Shown: positions 1 to 8,488, counted from the first letter of the stretch. The stretch is DNA of 12,263 bases from Pavlovales sp. CCMP2436 (GCA_026770615.1 MU631317.1:223525-235787); one strand, 5' to 3'. The notes: generated from the sequence alone by a model not told the origin. A program made the numbers and translations.

Positions 1-760
1 CGACTGACGACTCTCGACTGGCGCGCTGACCGACCTCCACTGCTCTCCCTCGCGTCGTCTGAAAATGCAGCACCGTCTGCGAGCGCGGCCCACCTTCGCG
101 CATCTCAAACATTACTTCCTCGCTAGCCTAGCTCGCATACTATACATATGTTGAGATTTTTGCCCCGGGGGCAAAACCCACAAATATGCGCGGCTTATTT
201 GCTGGCCTATTCTATCCTACCCCTTGACGAGGGTGGGCCTCGGGCGCAGGACTTTGGGATGCGGAGTGTGGCGGGCTTGCTGGCTCATGTTTGCGTTTTG
301 AAGACTTTGCCTCATACCGCGAGAAGAGGCGACGTTCCCCCGCGTGTGTTATGGGTGACGGGTGGCCCTGTGCGGTAAACCGCATGACAAAGTGCGCGAG
401 CCGGGTGCAAAAATGCATGAGTGGAGTATCAGAGCACACGGCGACGAGCAGAGCTCGGAGGCTCAACTTGGGCGGATGCTGGCGGATACCAGAGGAGGCT
501 TGTAGTGGCAGCGGCAGCGGACATGGCAGCTGTCTCTGCGCTGGAGAAGGCGGAGCTGCAGTGGCGCACCAGCGAGTTTCACTGAGGTGACGCTTGCGAA
601 CAGCGAGTAGGCGACGTGCAGCGCAAGCCCCTCCCCCCTTCCGTCCGCGCCTTCAACTCGCGCTCCTCGGACCGCACCCAAGTGATCAGCTCGGTGTTCG
701 CGCGAAGGCGCAGTAAAATAGCCATACAGTACGACGCCAAGCATTTCTCATCAAAACGAG
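1..760. other. No convincing gene; short palindrome near the left edge
   Basis: Short overlapping ORFs occur on both strands, but none has a recognisable domain, repeat or splice continuity. The one structured element is a perfect inverted repeat with 9-base arms, TTTTGCCCC at 158-166 and GGGGCAAAA at 168-176, separated by one G. It could be a binding site or a small hairpin. Nothing else here could be assigned. Confidence 0.5.
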
Positions 761-1144
761 ATGTGCGACGCCTATGTCGCGAAGCTACGCCAGTCGCGCG
801 TCGACGTCACTTCTGCCTCCGGCGTCCTCGCTGGTGTCGCTATCGTCGTCAGCCAGCCGCGCACCGAGACCGCCGCGCCGGGCGACACGGACCCCGCAGG
901 TGTCTCTACCGCCGTCAGCCAGGAGCGCGGCCAGCCGCGCTCCGACAACGCCGCGCCGGGCGACACGGCCCCCGCAGGTGTCGCTACCGTCGCCAGCCAG
1001 CCGCGCTGGGCGACACGGGTCTGGGGGGGAGCTTCGCCGCCTTCCAAGCCGTCGAGACTAGCTTGGTGCCCAGCGCTGCAGGCTTGGCAGGCCTGGCGCC
1101 CAGCTCAGCCGACCATGCTGCACATTATACATTATCCTTTGTGA
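761..1144 (+). CDS. Possible short protein with internal tandem repeats (unrecognised)
   Basis: A 127-codon ORF begins with ATG at 761. Its middle part, about residues 25-85, is made of an Ala/Val/Thr/Pro-rich unit of 22-26 residues repeated about 2.5 times; each unit contains AAPGDT followed by AGV and a QPR or similar. The DNA repeats under it have starts at about 834, 900 and 978. The tail is Trp/Ala/Pro-rich and shows no domain. No signal peptide or membrane segment is evident. It lies downstream, in minus orientation, of the retroelement remnant and may be unrelated to it. The ORF may exist only because GC-rich tandem repeats lack stop codons. I do not recognise it, and coding status is doubtful. 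Confidence 0.2.
   Translation: MCDAYVAKLRQSRVDVTSASGVLAGVAIVVSQPRTETAAPGDTDPAGVSTAVSQERGQPRSDNAAPGDTAPAGVATVASQPRWATRVWGGASPPSKPSRLAWCPALQAWQAWRPAQPTMLHIIHYPL
834..1020 (+). repeat. GC-rich tandem repeat, about 2.5 units of 66-78 bp
   Basis: Units starting at about 834, 900 and 978 share the blocks GTGTC(G/T)CTA, CGTCAGCCAG or CGCCAGCCAG, CGCGCCGGGCGACACGG and CCCGCAG. The second unit carries about 12 extra bases (a partial internal duplication around GCGCGGCCAGCCGCGC). The unit length is a multiple of three, so the forward frame stays open through the array. Confidence 0.75.
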
Positions 1145-1783
1145 CCCTAATTCTTCAAGAGTGTCGCTATGCAGCGACAGCCATTCACTCGTTCCTGTGC
1201 AATTGCATGGTCTCTTGCGCCAGCAAAGCTCGATATGATAATTTACCATGATAAATACAAACTTACATAGCTCGAATAAAAATGACTTTGGTGAATAGAA
1301 AAAAATATAAATAAATTATATATATATAATTTATATTTATGATAGGGATTCAAGCTGGCGTCTGACTGTTCTAAATGTTGTGCTGATCTGAGCGCTGCGT
1401 CGCCCATTGCCTGCTGCGTGCCTTGGTCGGCTGTGCTGGCTTGGGCACCACCGCGCATATATATTGTGGGATACAGCCCTGGTGCGTCTCTCAGGTCTAG
1501 TCCTCTCGGCGCTAGCTGGAGGCAGCACTCGCTAAACGCGAGGCGCCAACAGGGGCAACGATGGTGTTCAGGTAACTGCAAAGATAAGAAACGTTCGCCT
1601 TGAAGGCTGCATGATAAGATCAGCCTGACTTGAACTTGAAACGTACCGCCAGCCCGAACCCCCCTACATTAATATATCTTATGGCAGCAGAGCCGCTCTG
1701 CTGCCCGGACTGGTTCTCATCCTGTGATAGTCCAGTCCTGGTTCTGAGGCCCAGACCAGCACCGAGCTGTCCGTAGCCCGAAA
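1145..1783. other. Non-coding stretch with an AT palindrome; possible downstream flank or LTR remnant of the copia element
   Basis: No ORF with recognisable content. Bases 1303-1338 form an imperfect AT-only palindrome (AAATATAAAT ... TTATATTT with a TATATA centre). The sequence AGCCCGAACCCCCC(T) at 1651-1665 recurs as AGCCCGAAACCCCCCC at 1775-1790, next to the end of the retroelement. That could mark a duplicated polypurine-tract/LTR edge on the minus strand. I could not find a matching pair of long terminal repeats, so the LTR reading is only a suggestion. Confidence 0.35.
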
Positions 1784-1796
1784 CCCCCCCTCGCCA

Positions 1797-2783
1797 CTAG
1801 CGCGCGTCGAGGGAGACGCCGTGCATGATGGCGTCCACGTGGCGACGGAAGACAGCGAGGGTCGCGGGCTTGGTGAAGATGTCCGCGTGGTTGAGGTCGG
1901 TGTGCACTTTCTCCATCTTGATCACGCCGAGCTCCTGCTTGTCGCGGATGTAGTGCCAGCGCAGGTCGATGTGCTTGGACCGACGGTGGTGCACCGGGTT
2001 GTTGACCAGGTGTATCGTCCCTTGGTTGTCCTCGAAGATCGTGGCGGGGCCTGGCTCCGGGTTGTGGATGAAATCCACGAAGCTGCGAAGATAGACCACC
2101 TCTCGCGTCGCCTCCGCGGCGGCGATGTACTCTGCCTCTGTGGAAGAGAGAGCGATCACAGACTGCAGGCAGCTGTACCACGAGATGGGTGTCCCGTTGA
2201 AGAGCACAACGTACCCGCTTGTCGACTTGCGCTTGACCGGGTCGTTGGCCCAATCTGCGTCTGCGTAGCAGACGAGCCCCGGGTGCGTCGGGTCCTGCTT
2301 GAAGCGGAAGAGGAGCCCGAGCTTGGGGGTGCCGCGAAGGTAACGCAGCACGCGCGAGGCAGCGCCCATGTCGCACACGCGCGGCACGCTCATGCGGCGC
2401 GCAAGTATGCCGACAGCGTGAGCGAGGTCTGGCCTGCACGTGGTGCAGCAGAACAGGGTCGCGCCGACAATCTCCTGGTACAGGGTCGTGTCCTTGCGGT
2501 TGAGCAGCGTCCTGTCGGGCGCGATGCCCGCGCCGTCCTTGGAGTTGACGCCGCTCGTGCCCGAGACCTCAGGCGTGCTCGTCGGGCGGCAGTCGGCCAT
2601 GCCGAAGCGGCTGAGGATGCCCGTGATGTACTGGTTCAAGTGCAAATGAATGCCCCCGTCCGTGATGTCATACTCCGCGCCGAGGAACTTGGCGAACTCC
2701 TCGTCAAGCTTGATCTCAAAGTGCATCTTGAGCTTTTCCACGAGCTTGGCCAGCTCGTTCGAGCTCGCGTTGAGGATTAGCAT
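1797..2783 (-). pseudogene. Copia pol fragment: end of reverse transcriptase plus RNase H
   Basis: A 328-codon open frame. It begins immediately after the broken RT catalytic motif with the strand usually following YVDD (MLILN). The RT thumb/connection follows (FLGAEYD, QYITGILSRF, the small motif GATLFCCTTCRPDLAHAVG, then VLRYLRGT), and then a copia-type RNase H with the hallmarks YADADWAND, KSTSGYV, ALSSTEAEY, EDNQGTIHL, SKHIDLRWHYIRD and DIFTKP. The acidic residues expected for RNase H catalysis (in YADADW, STEAEY and EDNQ) are all present, so this half is well preserved. In a live element it would degrade the RNA strand during reverse transcription in the virus-like particle. The stop at 1797 is followed at once by a purine tract. 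The start is an artefact of the upstream frame change, so this is not an independent gene. Confidence 0.88.
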
Positions 2784-3826
2784 GCATCAACGTAGAGCGC
2801 GATGGCGACCCAGCTCCCACTCGGCTCCCGCAGGAAGACCGACGGTGCGCACGGCGATTGCTCCCATCCCTGCTCGAGCAGCCGAACGCGGATGTTGAGA
2901 AACCACGCTCGTCCGGATTGCTTGAGCCCGAAGTGGGCGCGCAGCTGCTCGGCTGCGACCTTGAAGCCGGCCGGCGCCTCGACGCCCGCGTTCTGGCCGG
3001 GCGGGACGGTCACGTCTCCCTTGTTGAGGAGCCTGGTGAGGTGCAGCGTCTGGCTGGACTGGAGGGACTTGCCGTACATCTTGGCCCCGGCTGCGACCAT
3101 CAGCTTGATCTGCTCGCCGCGCGCGGCCGGGCTGAAGACCTCTCCAAAGTCCACACCTTGCCGCTGCCGGCATCCCCACAGGACGGTCCGCGCCTTGAAG
3201 TGTATGACCTGCGAGTTGCTGTCTGTCTTGAGCGCGAAGACCCACCTGCAGGGCAGCACGGCGGTGTCCTTGTGCACGATCTTGGGTTTGCACGTGCCCA
3301 TCTTCTTGTGCATGGCGAGGTGCTCGTTCATGGCGGCGATCCACTGTACCGCGTGCTCGGAGGCGATGGCCTGCTTGTACGAGCTGGGGACGAAGACCGT
3401 GTTGCCGTTGAAGAAGGCCGTTGTGGCCGGGCGCGCGTGTGACTGCTCGCGCGTCGGCTCTGCTGCGGGCTTGCGCGTAGGAGAGGACGCGCGTCTGTCG
3501 CGCGGCGTGGGTGCCGCCGCGGGCGTGCTGCTCTGCGCAGCTGTGCCGCTCGGGGGCGCGCGTCCGCCGCGCGCCTGCGGTGCTGCCGCGGGCGTGCTGC
3601 TCTGAGCAGCTGTGTCGCTCGGGGGCGCGCGTCCGCCGCGCGCCTGCGGTGCTGCCGCAGGCGTGCTGCTCTGTGCAGCTGTGCCGCTCAGGGGCGCGCG
3701 TCCGCCGCGCGCCTGCGGTGCTGCCGCGGGCGTGCTGCTCTGAGCAGCTGTGCCGCTCGGGGGCGCACGTCCGCCACGCGCCTGCGGTGCTGCCGCATCA
3801 CCCGTTACGTCACTCCCTACGAGCTC
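2777..3826 (-). pseudogene. Copia pol fragment: Ala/Pro-rich linker and amino part of reverse transcriptase, frameshifted
   Basis: The frame is open on the minus strand from just inside 3829 (stop) to the stop at 2777. The first ~100 codons (to about 3510) are a linker of four 23-residue repeats (QSSTPAAAPQARGGRAPPSG type). A basic stretch follows, then the conserved start of copia RT: PSSYKQAIASEHAVQW, CRWVFALKTD, a KAR basic motif, QGVDFGEVFSPAAR and FGLKQSGRAWF. Where family members have an LDV..AFLNG segment with the first catalytic Asp, this copy reads QTLHLTRLLNKG, so that Asp is not recognisable. The frame ends at YVDAC followed by a stop, and the downstream sequence continues in the next frame, so the second catalytic motif is interrupted by a small indel. 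The element could not make a working RT. Confidence 0.82.
3515..3796 (-). repeat. Four-copy 69-bp tandem repeat inside the copia linker
   Basis: The block GGCGTGCTGCTCTG recurs at about 3522, 3591, 3660 and 3729, an exact 69-bp period, with only a few substitutions between copies (for example CTGCGCAG, CTGAGCAG, CTGTGCAG). Being 23 codons long, it keeps the minus-strand pol frame open, encoding Ala/Pro/Gly/Arg-rich units. The array ends abruptly at about 3796, where the inverted integrase fragment begins. Near-identity of the copies implies recent expansion or homogenisation. Confidence 0.9.
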
Positions 3827-4172
3827 TTATTCAACCGCAGGGCTGACGTCACCCACCTGATCTCGTGGGGAAGCCAGTGCCGCGTGCTCGCGCTCGGACC
3901 GACGCTCAGGGCGAAAGGCAAGCTCTCGATGCCATCGCTCAAGCGGAGGATCATCGGGCACGGCTACGACGACTTGCAGATCGACAAGGCCTGGAAGTAC
4001 ATCCTCGGCCACATCGTTCTGCTCGATGATGGGCGCGTCACCTACTCGCAGCACGTTCACATCGACGAGCGCGCCGCGATCGAGGGGGGGAGTTTGCCTT
4101 CTTTCAACAAGTTCGACCAAGCGACCGCGGAGACGTTCGACGCAGAGATGGACCTCACGATCGCCACGACCC
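3791..4172 (+). pseudogene. Copia integrase C-terminal region fragment, inverted relative to the RT
   Basis: The plus-strand frame through GTG at 3884 is open from about 3791. It reads TPYELLFNRRADVTHL, then a W-G pair, GKLSMPSLKRRIIGHGYDD, KAWKYILG and GRVTYSQHVHIDE. This matches the part of copia integrase after the catalytic core: a TPYELW(x)G(x)KP-DVSHLRVFG-like block, a GKL..FVGY-like block, and a V.SRDV.FDE-like ending. An acidic tail (ATAETFDAEMDL) follows. In an intact element this region lies upstream of the linker and RT on the same strand, but here it is on the opposite strand, abutting the linker repeats. The best explanation is an internal inversion; nested insertion of a second element is the alternative. 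There is no start codon or integrase core, so it is non-functional. The homology is clear but divergent. Confidence 0.68.
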
Positions 4173-4646
4173 AAGTACATCGCGGAGTCCCTCAAGACCA
4201 ACGCGACGGTTACTCAGCTGAACCTCAACTTTAACCAGAGCGGTGATGTTTGCGCGCAGCACATCGCGGAGGCCCTCAAGGTCAACGCGACGCTGACCAG
4301 CCTCGACGTGCTAGCCAATCGGCTCACGGAGGCGGGCGCCCGCGCACTCGTCGCGATGGCCGAGTCCAAGCCTAACCAGATCAAGTCCCTCTGCGGCATC
4401 GCGGCGGACGCGATGGAGGTAGACTTCTCTAGGTGGCGCCTGGACCCAGCTGGCGCCGTACTTCTTGCGTTCGACCTCCGCGTCAACGCGACAGTGATCA
4501 AGCTGGAATTTCAATCCAACGAGATCGGCGCGGTCGGCGCGCAGCACATCGCGGAGGCCCTCAAGGTCAACGCGACGGTCACATGGCTAGACCTCAGCTC
4601 GAACGGTTTCTTAGCCTCCTCCAAGGACCTCCTCCGGGAGGCCTGA
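4173..4646 (+). pseudogene. Leucine-rich repeat (NLRC3/RNH1-like) protein fragment
   Basis: The open frame reads KYIAESLKTNATVTQLNLNF, then a repeat with IAEALKVNATLTSLDVLANR and a GARALVAMAE helix, a degenerate unit (AVLLAFDLRVNATVIKLEFQ), and IAEALKVNATVTWLDLSSNG before a TGA stop at 4644-4646. These are ribonuclease-inhibitor-type LRRs of about 28-31 residues (beta strand LxxLxLxxN, then a helix), about four to five units, one of them atypical. The family usually mediates protein-protein binding. No amino-terminal part exists in this frame; upstream lies the integrase remnant in another frame, one base off, with the change at about 4165-4175. It is therefore a truncated copy or the tail of a disrupted gene. 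The nearly identical phrase AQHIAEALKVNAT at two places suggests recent repeat duplication. Confidence 0.7.
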
Positions 4647-5954
4647 CGGCACGCGTCCGGCCTCTGGCTATGATTTACCGTTGGATAAAAGCCACCACCT
4701 CCGCCACTCCGCCTAGGGCGATCCTTCGGCGCCCTTCATATTAAATTAAATATGTTAAAGGTGGGTGAACATAAGTAACAGTTACGCCCGGGCGCTACTC
4801 TCGTCGCGGCGACTCGGGCGCGCACGGGTCGCGCTTATGCCTGTCGTGCGCTATGACGCACGTCGAGGGCGTGATCAAAAAGGCGCGCGCGGCGCTCGCA
4901 GGGTACATGATGCTCGTTGCTGTGATCTCTGCCAACGAGATCTGCACGCTCCAGTAGTGGGATGTAGAAAATTGCATGAATGAGCTCCCGAAAAGTCCAT
5001 TTTTTCTTCGTCTCGGAAGGGGAGCCCCCGCCCCCCCCCTCCCCCCCCGGACCCTACCCTCAGTTTCTTATTCACTACAAGAGCTGGATTTCGAGCAAGC
5101 TCGGTTTCTTCAGGCAAAAAAAAAGGCTCAGTTTCTTGACGTTACGGTTTCTTATTGCCCGCGACACCCTGTATAGGAAACTCAGAACTTTAGTACTGTA
5201 TGTTCTGTATGAAGCGGAAGCGAAAGCGATCGATTTAATGATTCAAGGTGGGTCAAAATCCGAATAAGTGGCCAGTCCGGGGGGGAAATTCGAAAAAAGT
5301 CCAGTGAAAATCCTCCAGAGCAACTCAGGAACCGGAGGTGGTGCCGCGGAGTTAGTTGCAGATTAGTGAATGGGGCACGGGGCACCGCCCCATTCACGAA
5401 TCTGCCGCTCCATTCACGAATCTGTAACTAACTCCGCGGCACCACTTCGGGAACAATGACTTTCTTTTCGCTTCCGAATGCTGAGAATCGGAAATGTTAG
5501 TTAACACGAAGTATGTTGTCGACTCTAGAGGCACCTGAGAAGCACACGAGGTGGGCTCCGACCGTCGAGGAGGAATCTTCTATTCGACATCAGCTATCGA
5601 CACTTAGCGCGCAGGGGTGACCAATGTCTACTTCTTTGTCCCGGCCACTACATTTCTTCCTCAGTGCGGATTCGCGCCACTAGTTCGGATTTCGACCCAG
5701 TGCTAATGATTTATGATGTATTATTGAGCTAGACAGTATACCTAGAGTAGGACACTCTTGATTGGGCACCTGCGAGTCCGGCCAATAGTTACACCTTGTA
5801 CTTCACGCTCAGACTAGCACAGCTTCCAGGACAGTCGAAGATGCCAGTTTGATCCCTATCAGTATGTTAATATAGAACAGGCCCCGACGAAGCCTCGTGT
5901 CCCGCTAGACCCCGCCCCTGGCCCTATGGCCCTAGACGGCCGTGGCCGGGCGCG
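4647..5954. other. Gene-free region of about 1.3 kb
   Basis: No ORF here shows a domain or splice continuity. Contents that can be named are a poly-C stretch around 5028-5050, four occurrences of a (C/G)(A/G)GTTTCTT motif between about 5060 and 5155, and a strong 108-bp foldback at 5338-5445 (listed separately). The motif GGAAGCGAAA at about 5215-5225 also recurs inverted at about 5465-5474, outside the foldback. The 3' UTR of the minus-strand transporter gene should lie just below 5955, but no clear AATAAA-type polyadenylation signal was seen. Confidence 0.6.
5338..5445. repeat. Long-stem foldback (39-bp inverted repeat, 30-bp loop), MITE-like
   Basis: The left arm 5338-5376 (GTGGTGCCGCGGAGTTAGTT...) and the right arm 5407-5445 are reverse complements over 39 bases with three mismatches. 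The loop contains a second, tandem copy of CCATTCACGAATCTG (about 5390-5404, the other within the right arm at about 5410-5424). Imperfect complementarity continues a little outside the arms. This is typical of a foldback or miniature inverted-repeat element; no target-site duplication was confidently seen. No coding content. Confidence 0.8.
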
Positions 5955-8488
5955 TCACCGGCGCAGCACGTCCTCGTCGAAGAGCGCGTCGCACGTGCCG
6001 TTGCGCGCGGCGTAGGGCAGCGCGTAGTACTTCTCGGGCAGCCCGCCCTTGTAGCACGCGTCGCACGGGCTCACCGGCGCGTACCTAAACTCGAGGTGGC
6101 ACGTGTCCGCCTCGCCGCTCCCGGCCGAGTCGAAGAGGCCCTCGACTATCCCCTTGACGCCGAACCAGGTGCCGCCCACCATGATGACCAGCGCGACGAG
6201 GATGTTGAAGACGTACCACAGCCGGCGCGGCCAGCTGCGCACCTGCTCGGCGTGCAGCGTCCAGTGCAGCGCGTACGGCAGCACGTACGTGAGCGCCGTC
6301 ATGCCGATGGCGCCAGAGAGCGACTGCATCGCCAGCAGCACGTCGCCCTTCACGCCGACAAGCCCCACGCACAGCAGCACCTGCAGCCCCACGAAGCACG
6401 TGCGGAAGACCAGCCGAGTCGCCGCGATGCGGGGGGTGTACTGCCCCAGCCCCACGCGCGGGTTGATGCCGAAGGCGTGCTCCTCCACGTGCAGCAGCAT
6501 CACGAGCGAGGTGACGTAGATGCAGTAGAACGTGACCACCAGCTGCACCACGATGCTCAGCAGGTTGAGCGCGTTGCTCGGGAAGTTGGCGTTGAGGTTG
6601 GCGCGCGCGCCCGAGCCGTACGCGAAGTAGCCCACGTAGGCACAGACGAGGTAGACGGTGCAGACCGTGGCGTAGGTGTAGTTGACCACCCGCGGCCACT
6701 CCTTTGGGTTCTTCATCTCTCGCACCTCCTCTGGGTACATGCCGTGCCTGTGCGTTGTATTGGAAGATTAGATTAGAGGGTACCCAGGCCGGGCCCGTAC
6801 ACCTTTGGGCTGCAAGTCGGGAGGCGTTAATAGTTGGCAGCAAAAAAAGAAAAAAAACCCTGCTTCACACCCCATCCCAGTTGCACGCACCCTCCAAAGG
6901 CGTACGCGAACGCCGTGAACCCGACGAAGACCTGCCCGACAGAGGGCACCAGGTAGACCGGCCCAGGCTCGCAGTTCCACGGCGTGTAGGTGTACACCTC
7001 CGCCATGAAGACGATTACGTTTAGAAGCAGGCACAGCAGCGCCACCACCACTGACACGCGCGACTCGCCAAAGTTGGGCGCCTGGGGGGGGGGAGAGAGA
7101 GAGAGGGGAGACCAGGATGGATAAAGCGGGGTGGGGTTGAGACGGGGGCCGGGTGGCGATGGCTGCGCGGAGTGCGGCGGCGGAGGCAGCTGCTGGAGCC
7201 AGGTCTCGGTTGCTACCGAAATTTAGAACTGTAATTGGTTAAAAACCAGTTTACAGTGTTACTACTTATCGCCTAAATATGTGAATCTCTTGCCGGCAAG
7301 GGATTCACAAGGGATTCACAAGGATCAGATTCCTGGCCCCAGCAGCTGGCTGGGGGCTTGAGGGGGCTTGGGGAAAGCGGGTGTAGGGTTTCTGCTCGCA
7401 GGTTTATAGGGACGTAGGGATGTAAGGATGGGGTGCAGGGCGCGCGCACCTGCATGAGCGGTATGCTCAGCACCCACGTGATGAGCAGCCACTGCTTCTG
7501 GCAGACGGGCAGGTGCGGCAGAAGCTGGTCAAAGTACTCTGCACAGTACAGCACCTGCTCACGCACACACAAAAAGGGGGTGACAGTATCCGTGTGTGTT
7601 GGGAAAGGTCCTAGGCTACCAGTGTGCACAGGGTGTACCACGGGACGTCCAAGGAGCCCATTTATTCGGGGGACGAACGTTATGTACAAAAATAGGATTT
7701 CCGCAGTTCAGTAACGCGGGGAGTAAGATAGAGCACGCGACGACCGATGCGCTGACCCTCCCATGTCATGCCCGTACGCCTTTAGGCTGCAAGTCGGGGG
7801 ACGTTAAAAGAACTATTGTTAAAAAAGCAAAAAGCACCTGCGCGGTGGAGTCGAAGAAGTAGGAGAGGAACTGCAGGGCCACGGCGAGCTCGGAGCCCAC
7901 TCTGCGGAGCATCTCGAAGTTGAGCGGCACACCCTCCAGGTTGCGCTTGGCGAAGACGACGAGCGCTTCGCCGAGTACCTTTGGATACGAGTCGAGGTGG
8001 GGGCGCGCGATCATGATCTCGCCGAGCAGCAGCGCCGAGTGGTAGGTCGAGATGATCGAGTACCCCAGGAAGAGCGAGCCCCAGCCCCAGCCGCATGCTG
8101 CCATCGTCGCGGGCATCGAAAGCGGCGCCGCCATGTAGACAATGTTGTTGGCCGCGATCACCCAAGCCTCCGAGCTGCCGCGAACGTGCTCCGGGTGCTC
8201 CATCGCACCCGGGTCGCCGCCCTCTGCATCGACCTCGCCCTCGCCGGGCGCGCCCGCCTCCTCGGCGTCGAGTCCGATCCCGACGTACCCGCGCGTCCGC
8301 CCCGCGCCTTTGGCCGAGAGCGGCGCGATTCTGCCCAGTTTGGCCGGCGAGGGTCCGCGCTCGGAGGCCGCAGTCATCTCCACGTCGCCGCCGACCGCCA
8401 AGCCCTTCTTGCCCAGGCGCCCGGGCTCGTTGAACGAGCTGGCGCGGAGCATCGGCTCGACGTCCTCCTGCACGGCCTTGCGGGCCAT
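5955..8488 (-). CDS. Amino acid/auxin permease (AAAP) family transporter, 4 exons
   Basis: Model: complement of join(5955..6747, 6891..7081, 7450..7554, 7838..8488), 1740 nt, 579 residues. All introns are GT-AG on the minus strand and the phases agree (0, 0, then a split Gly codon that restores FGG|HGMYPEEVREM, a conserved AAAP signature). Residues 1-105 are a hydrophilic, Ala/Gly/Glu-rich tail, probably cytosolic. About 11 membrane segments follow: for example about 109-130 (AWVIAANNIVYMAAPLSMPA), 134-158, several in exons 2-3 (LLITWVLSIPLM, VALLCLLLNVIVF), and the rest in the last exon. The Cys-containing C-terminus ends DEDVLRR. Family members move amino acids across plasma or vacuolar membranes, usually with protons; the substrate cannot be read here. 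The ATG at 8488 is the first in-frame ATG; the frame stays open upstream to 8800 but without an ATG. It is divergent to the gene at 9073. Confidence 0.85.
6748..6890 (-). other. Transporter intron 3 (143 bp) carrying an introner-like block
   Basis: The donor reads GGAGG|GTGCGTGC and the acceptor CGCACAG|GCACGG on the minus strand; removal fuses FGG to HGMYPEE. Inside are a pyrimidine-rich run (TTTTTTTTCTTTTTTT) and the 38-bp block shared with the 7555-7837 intron, which here includes a CTTGCAG that would itself look like an acceptor. Confidence 0.8.
6793..6830 (-). repeat. Introner-like 38-bp block, copy A
   Basis: On the minus strand it begins TTAACGCC and contains GACTTGCAGCC, AAAGG and GTACGGGC. 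It differs from copy B (7770-7807) at four positions, all transitions. Both copies lie inside introns of the transporter gene, in the gene's orientation, after a T-rich stretch. Confidence 0.85.
7082..7449 (-). other. Transporter intron 2 (368 bp) with hairpins
   Basis: The minus-strand donor follows CTCATGCAG and the acceptor follows a C-rich tract (CCCCCCCAG|GCGCCC). It contains a near-perfect 28-bp palindrome at 7281-7308 (GTGAATC, CTTGCCGGCAAG, GATTCAC) whose right edge AAGGGATTCAC is repeated in tandem at 7309-7319. A second, weaker hairpin lies around 7227-7260 (AACTGTAA ... TTACAGTGTT). The 38-bp block of the other two introns is absent here. The hairpins may be a small mobile-element remnant. 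Confidence 0.7.
7555..7837 (-). other. Transporter intron 1 (283 bp) carrying an introner-like block
   Basis: The donor reads ACCGCGCAG|GTGCTTTTTG and the acceptor GCGTGAGCAG|GTGCTG on the minus strand, joining STAQ to VLYCAEYF in phase 0. The 38-bp block sits 30 nt after the donor, behind a T-rich stretch. The remaining 220 nt show no further structure that I can name. Confidence 0.8.
7770..7807 (-). repeat. Introner-like 38-bp block, copy B
   Basis: Minus-strand TTAACGTC, then GACTTGCAGCC, AAAGG and GTACGGGC, matching copy A at 34 of 38 positions. The shared translation of both copies in one frame (PDLQPKGVRA) is a by-product of the repeat, not protein conservation, because both are spliced out in the gene model. 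Confidence 0.85.

Larger units (their letters stand above)
1784..3826 (-). mobile_element. Ty1/copia-like LTR retrotransposon remnant (RT-RNase H region, degenerate)
   Basis: Read on the minus strand, the order is an Ala/Pro-rich linker with tandem repeats, the amino part of reverse transcriptase, then (frame changed) the end of RT and the RNase H domain. A purine run (GAGGGGGGG, 1792-1784) follows directly after the stop codon and is a plausible polypurine tract. This domain order is that of copia (Pseudoviridae-type) pol. No gag, protease, integrase core or LTR pair is visible in this orientation. Damage includes a frame break in the YVDD motif, loss of the usual first catalytic Asp region of RT, and an upstream edge where the frame stops at 3827-3829, just beyond the end of the repeats. 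It is a fossil copy. Confidence 0.85.

Noticed and set aside
1243..1796. A full 3' LTR for the copia element
   Set aside because: No second copy of this sequence was found upstream in the window and no convincing TG...CA boundaries; only a short duplicated C-tract motif supports it.
1821..2780. 319-codon plus-strand ORF
   Set aside because: Antisense shadow of the well-supported copia RT/RNase H frame; its residues show no domain and the composition is that of a reversed GC-rich gene.
3515..3796. CRISPR-like array
   Set aside because: The units are contiguous 69-bp repeats with no unique spacers, and they encode an in-frame linker in a eukaryotic retroelement.
4795..5267. Several small ORFs of 60-95 codons on both strands
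   Set aside because: No domain, overlap with each other, and partly made of homopolymer tracts.
6793..7807. Conserved peptide PDLQPKGVRA as a protein motif
   Set aside because: It arises from translating the 38-bp intronic repeat in the gene frame past the donor sites; both copies fall in introns, and splicing them out restores family-conserved AAAP sequence.
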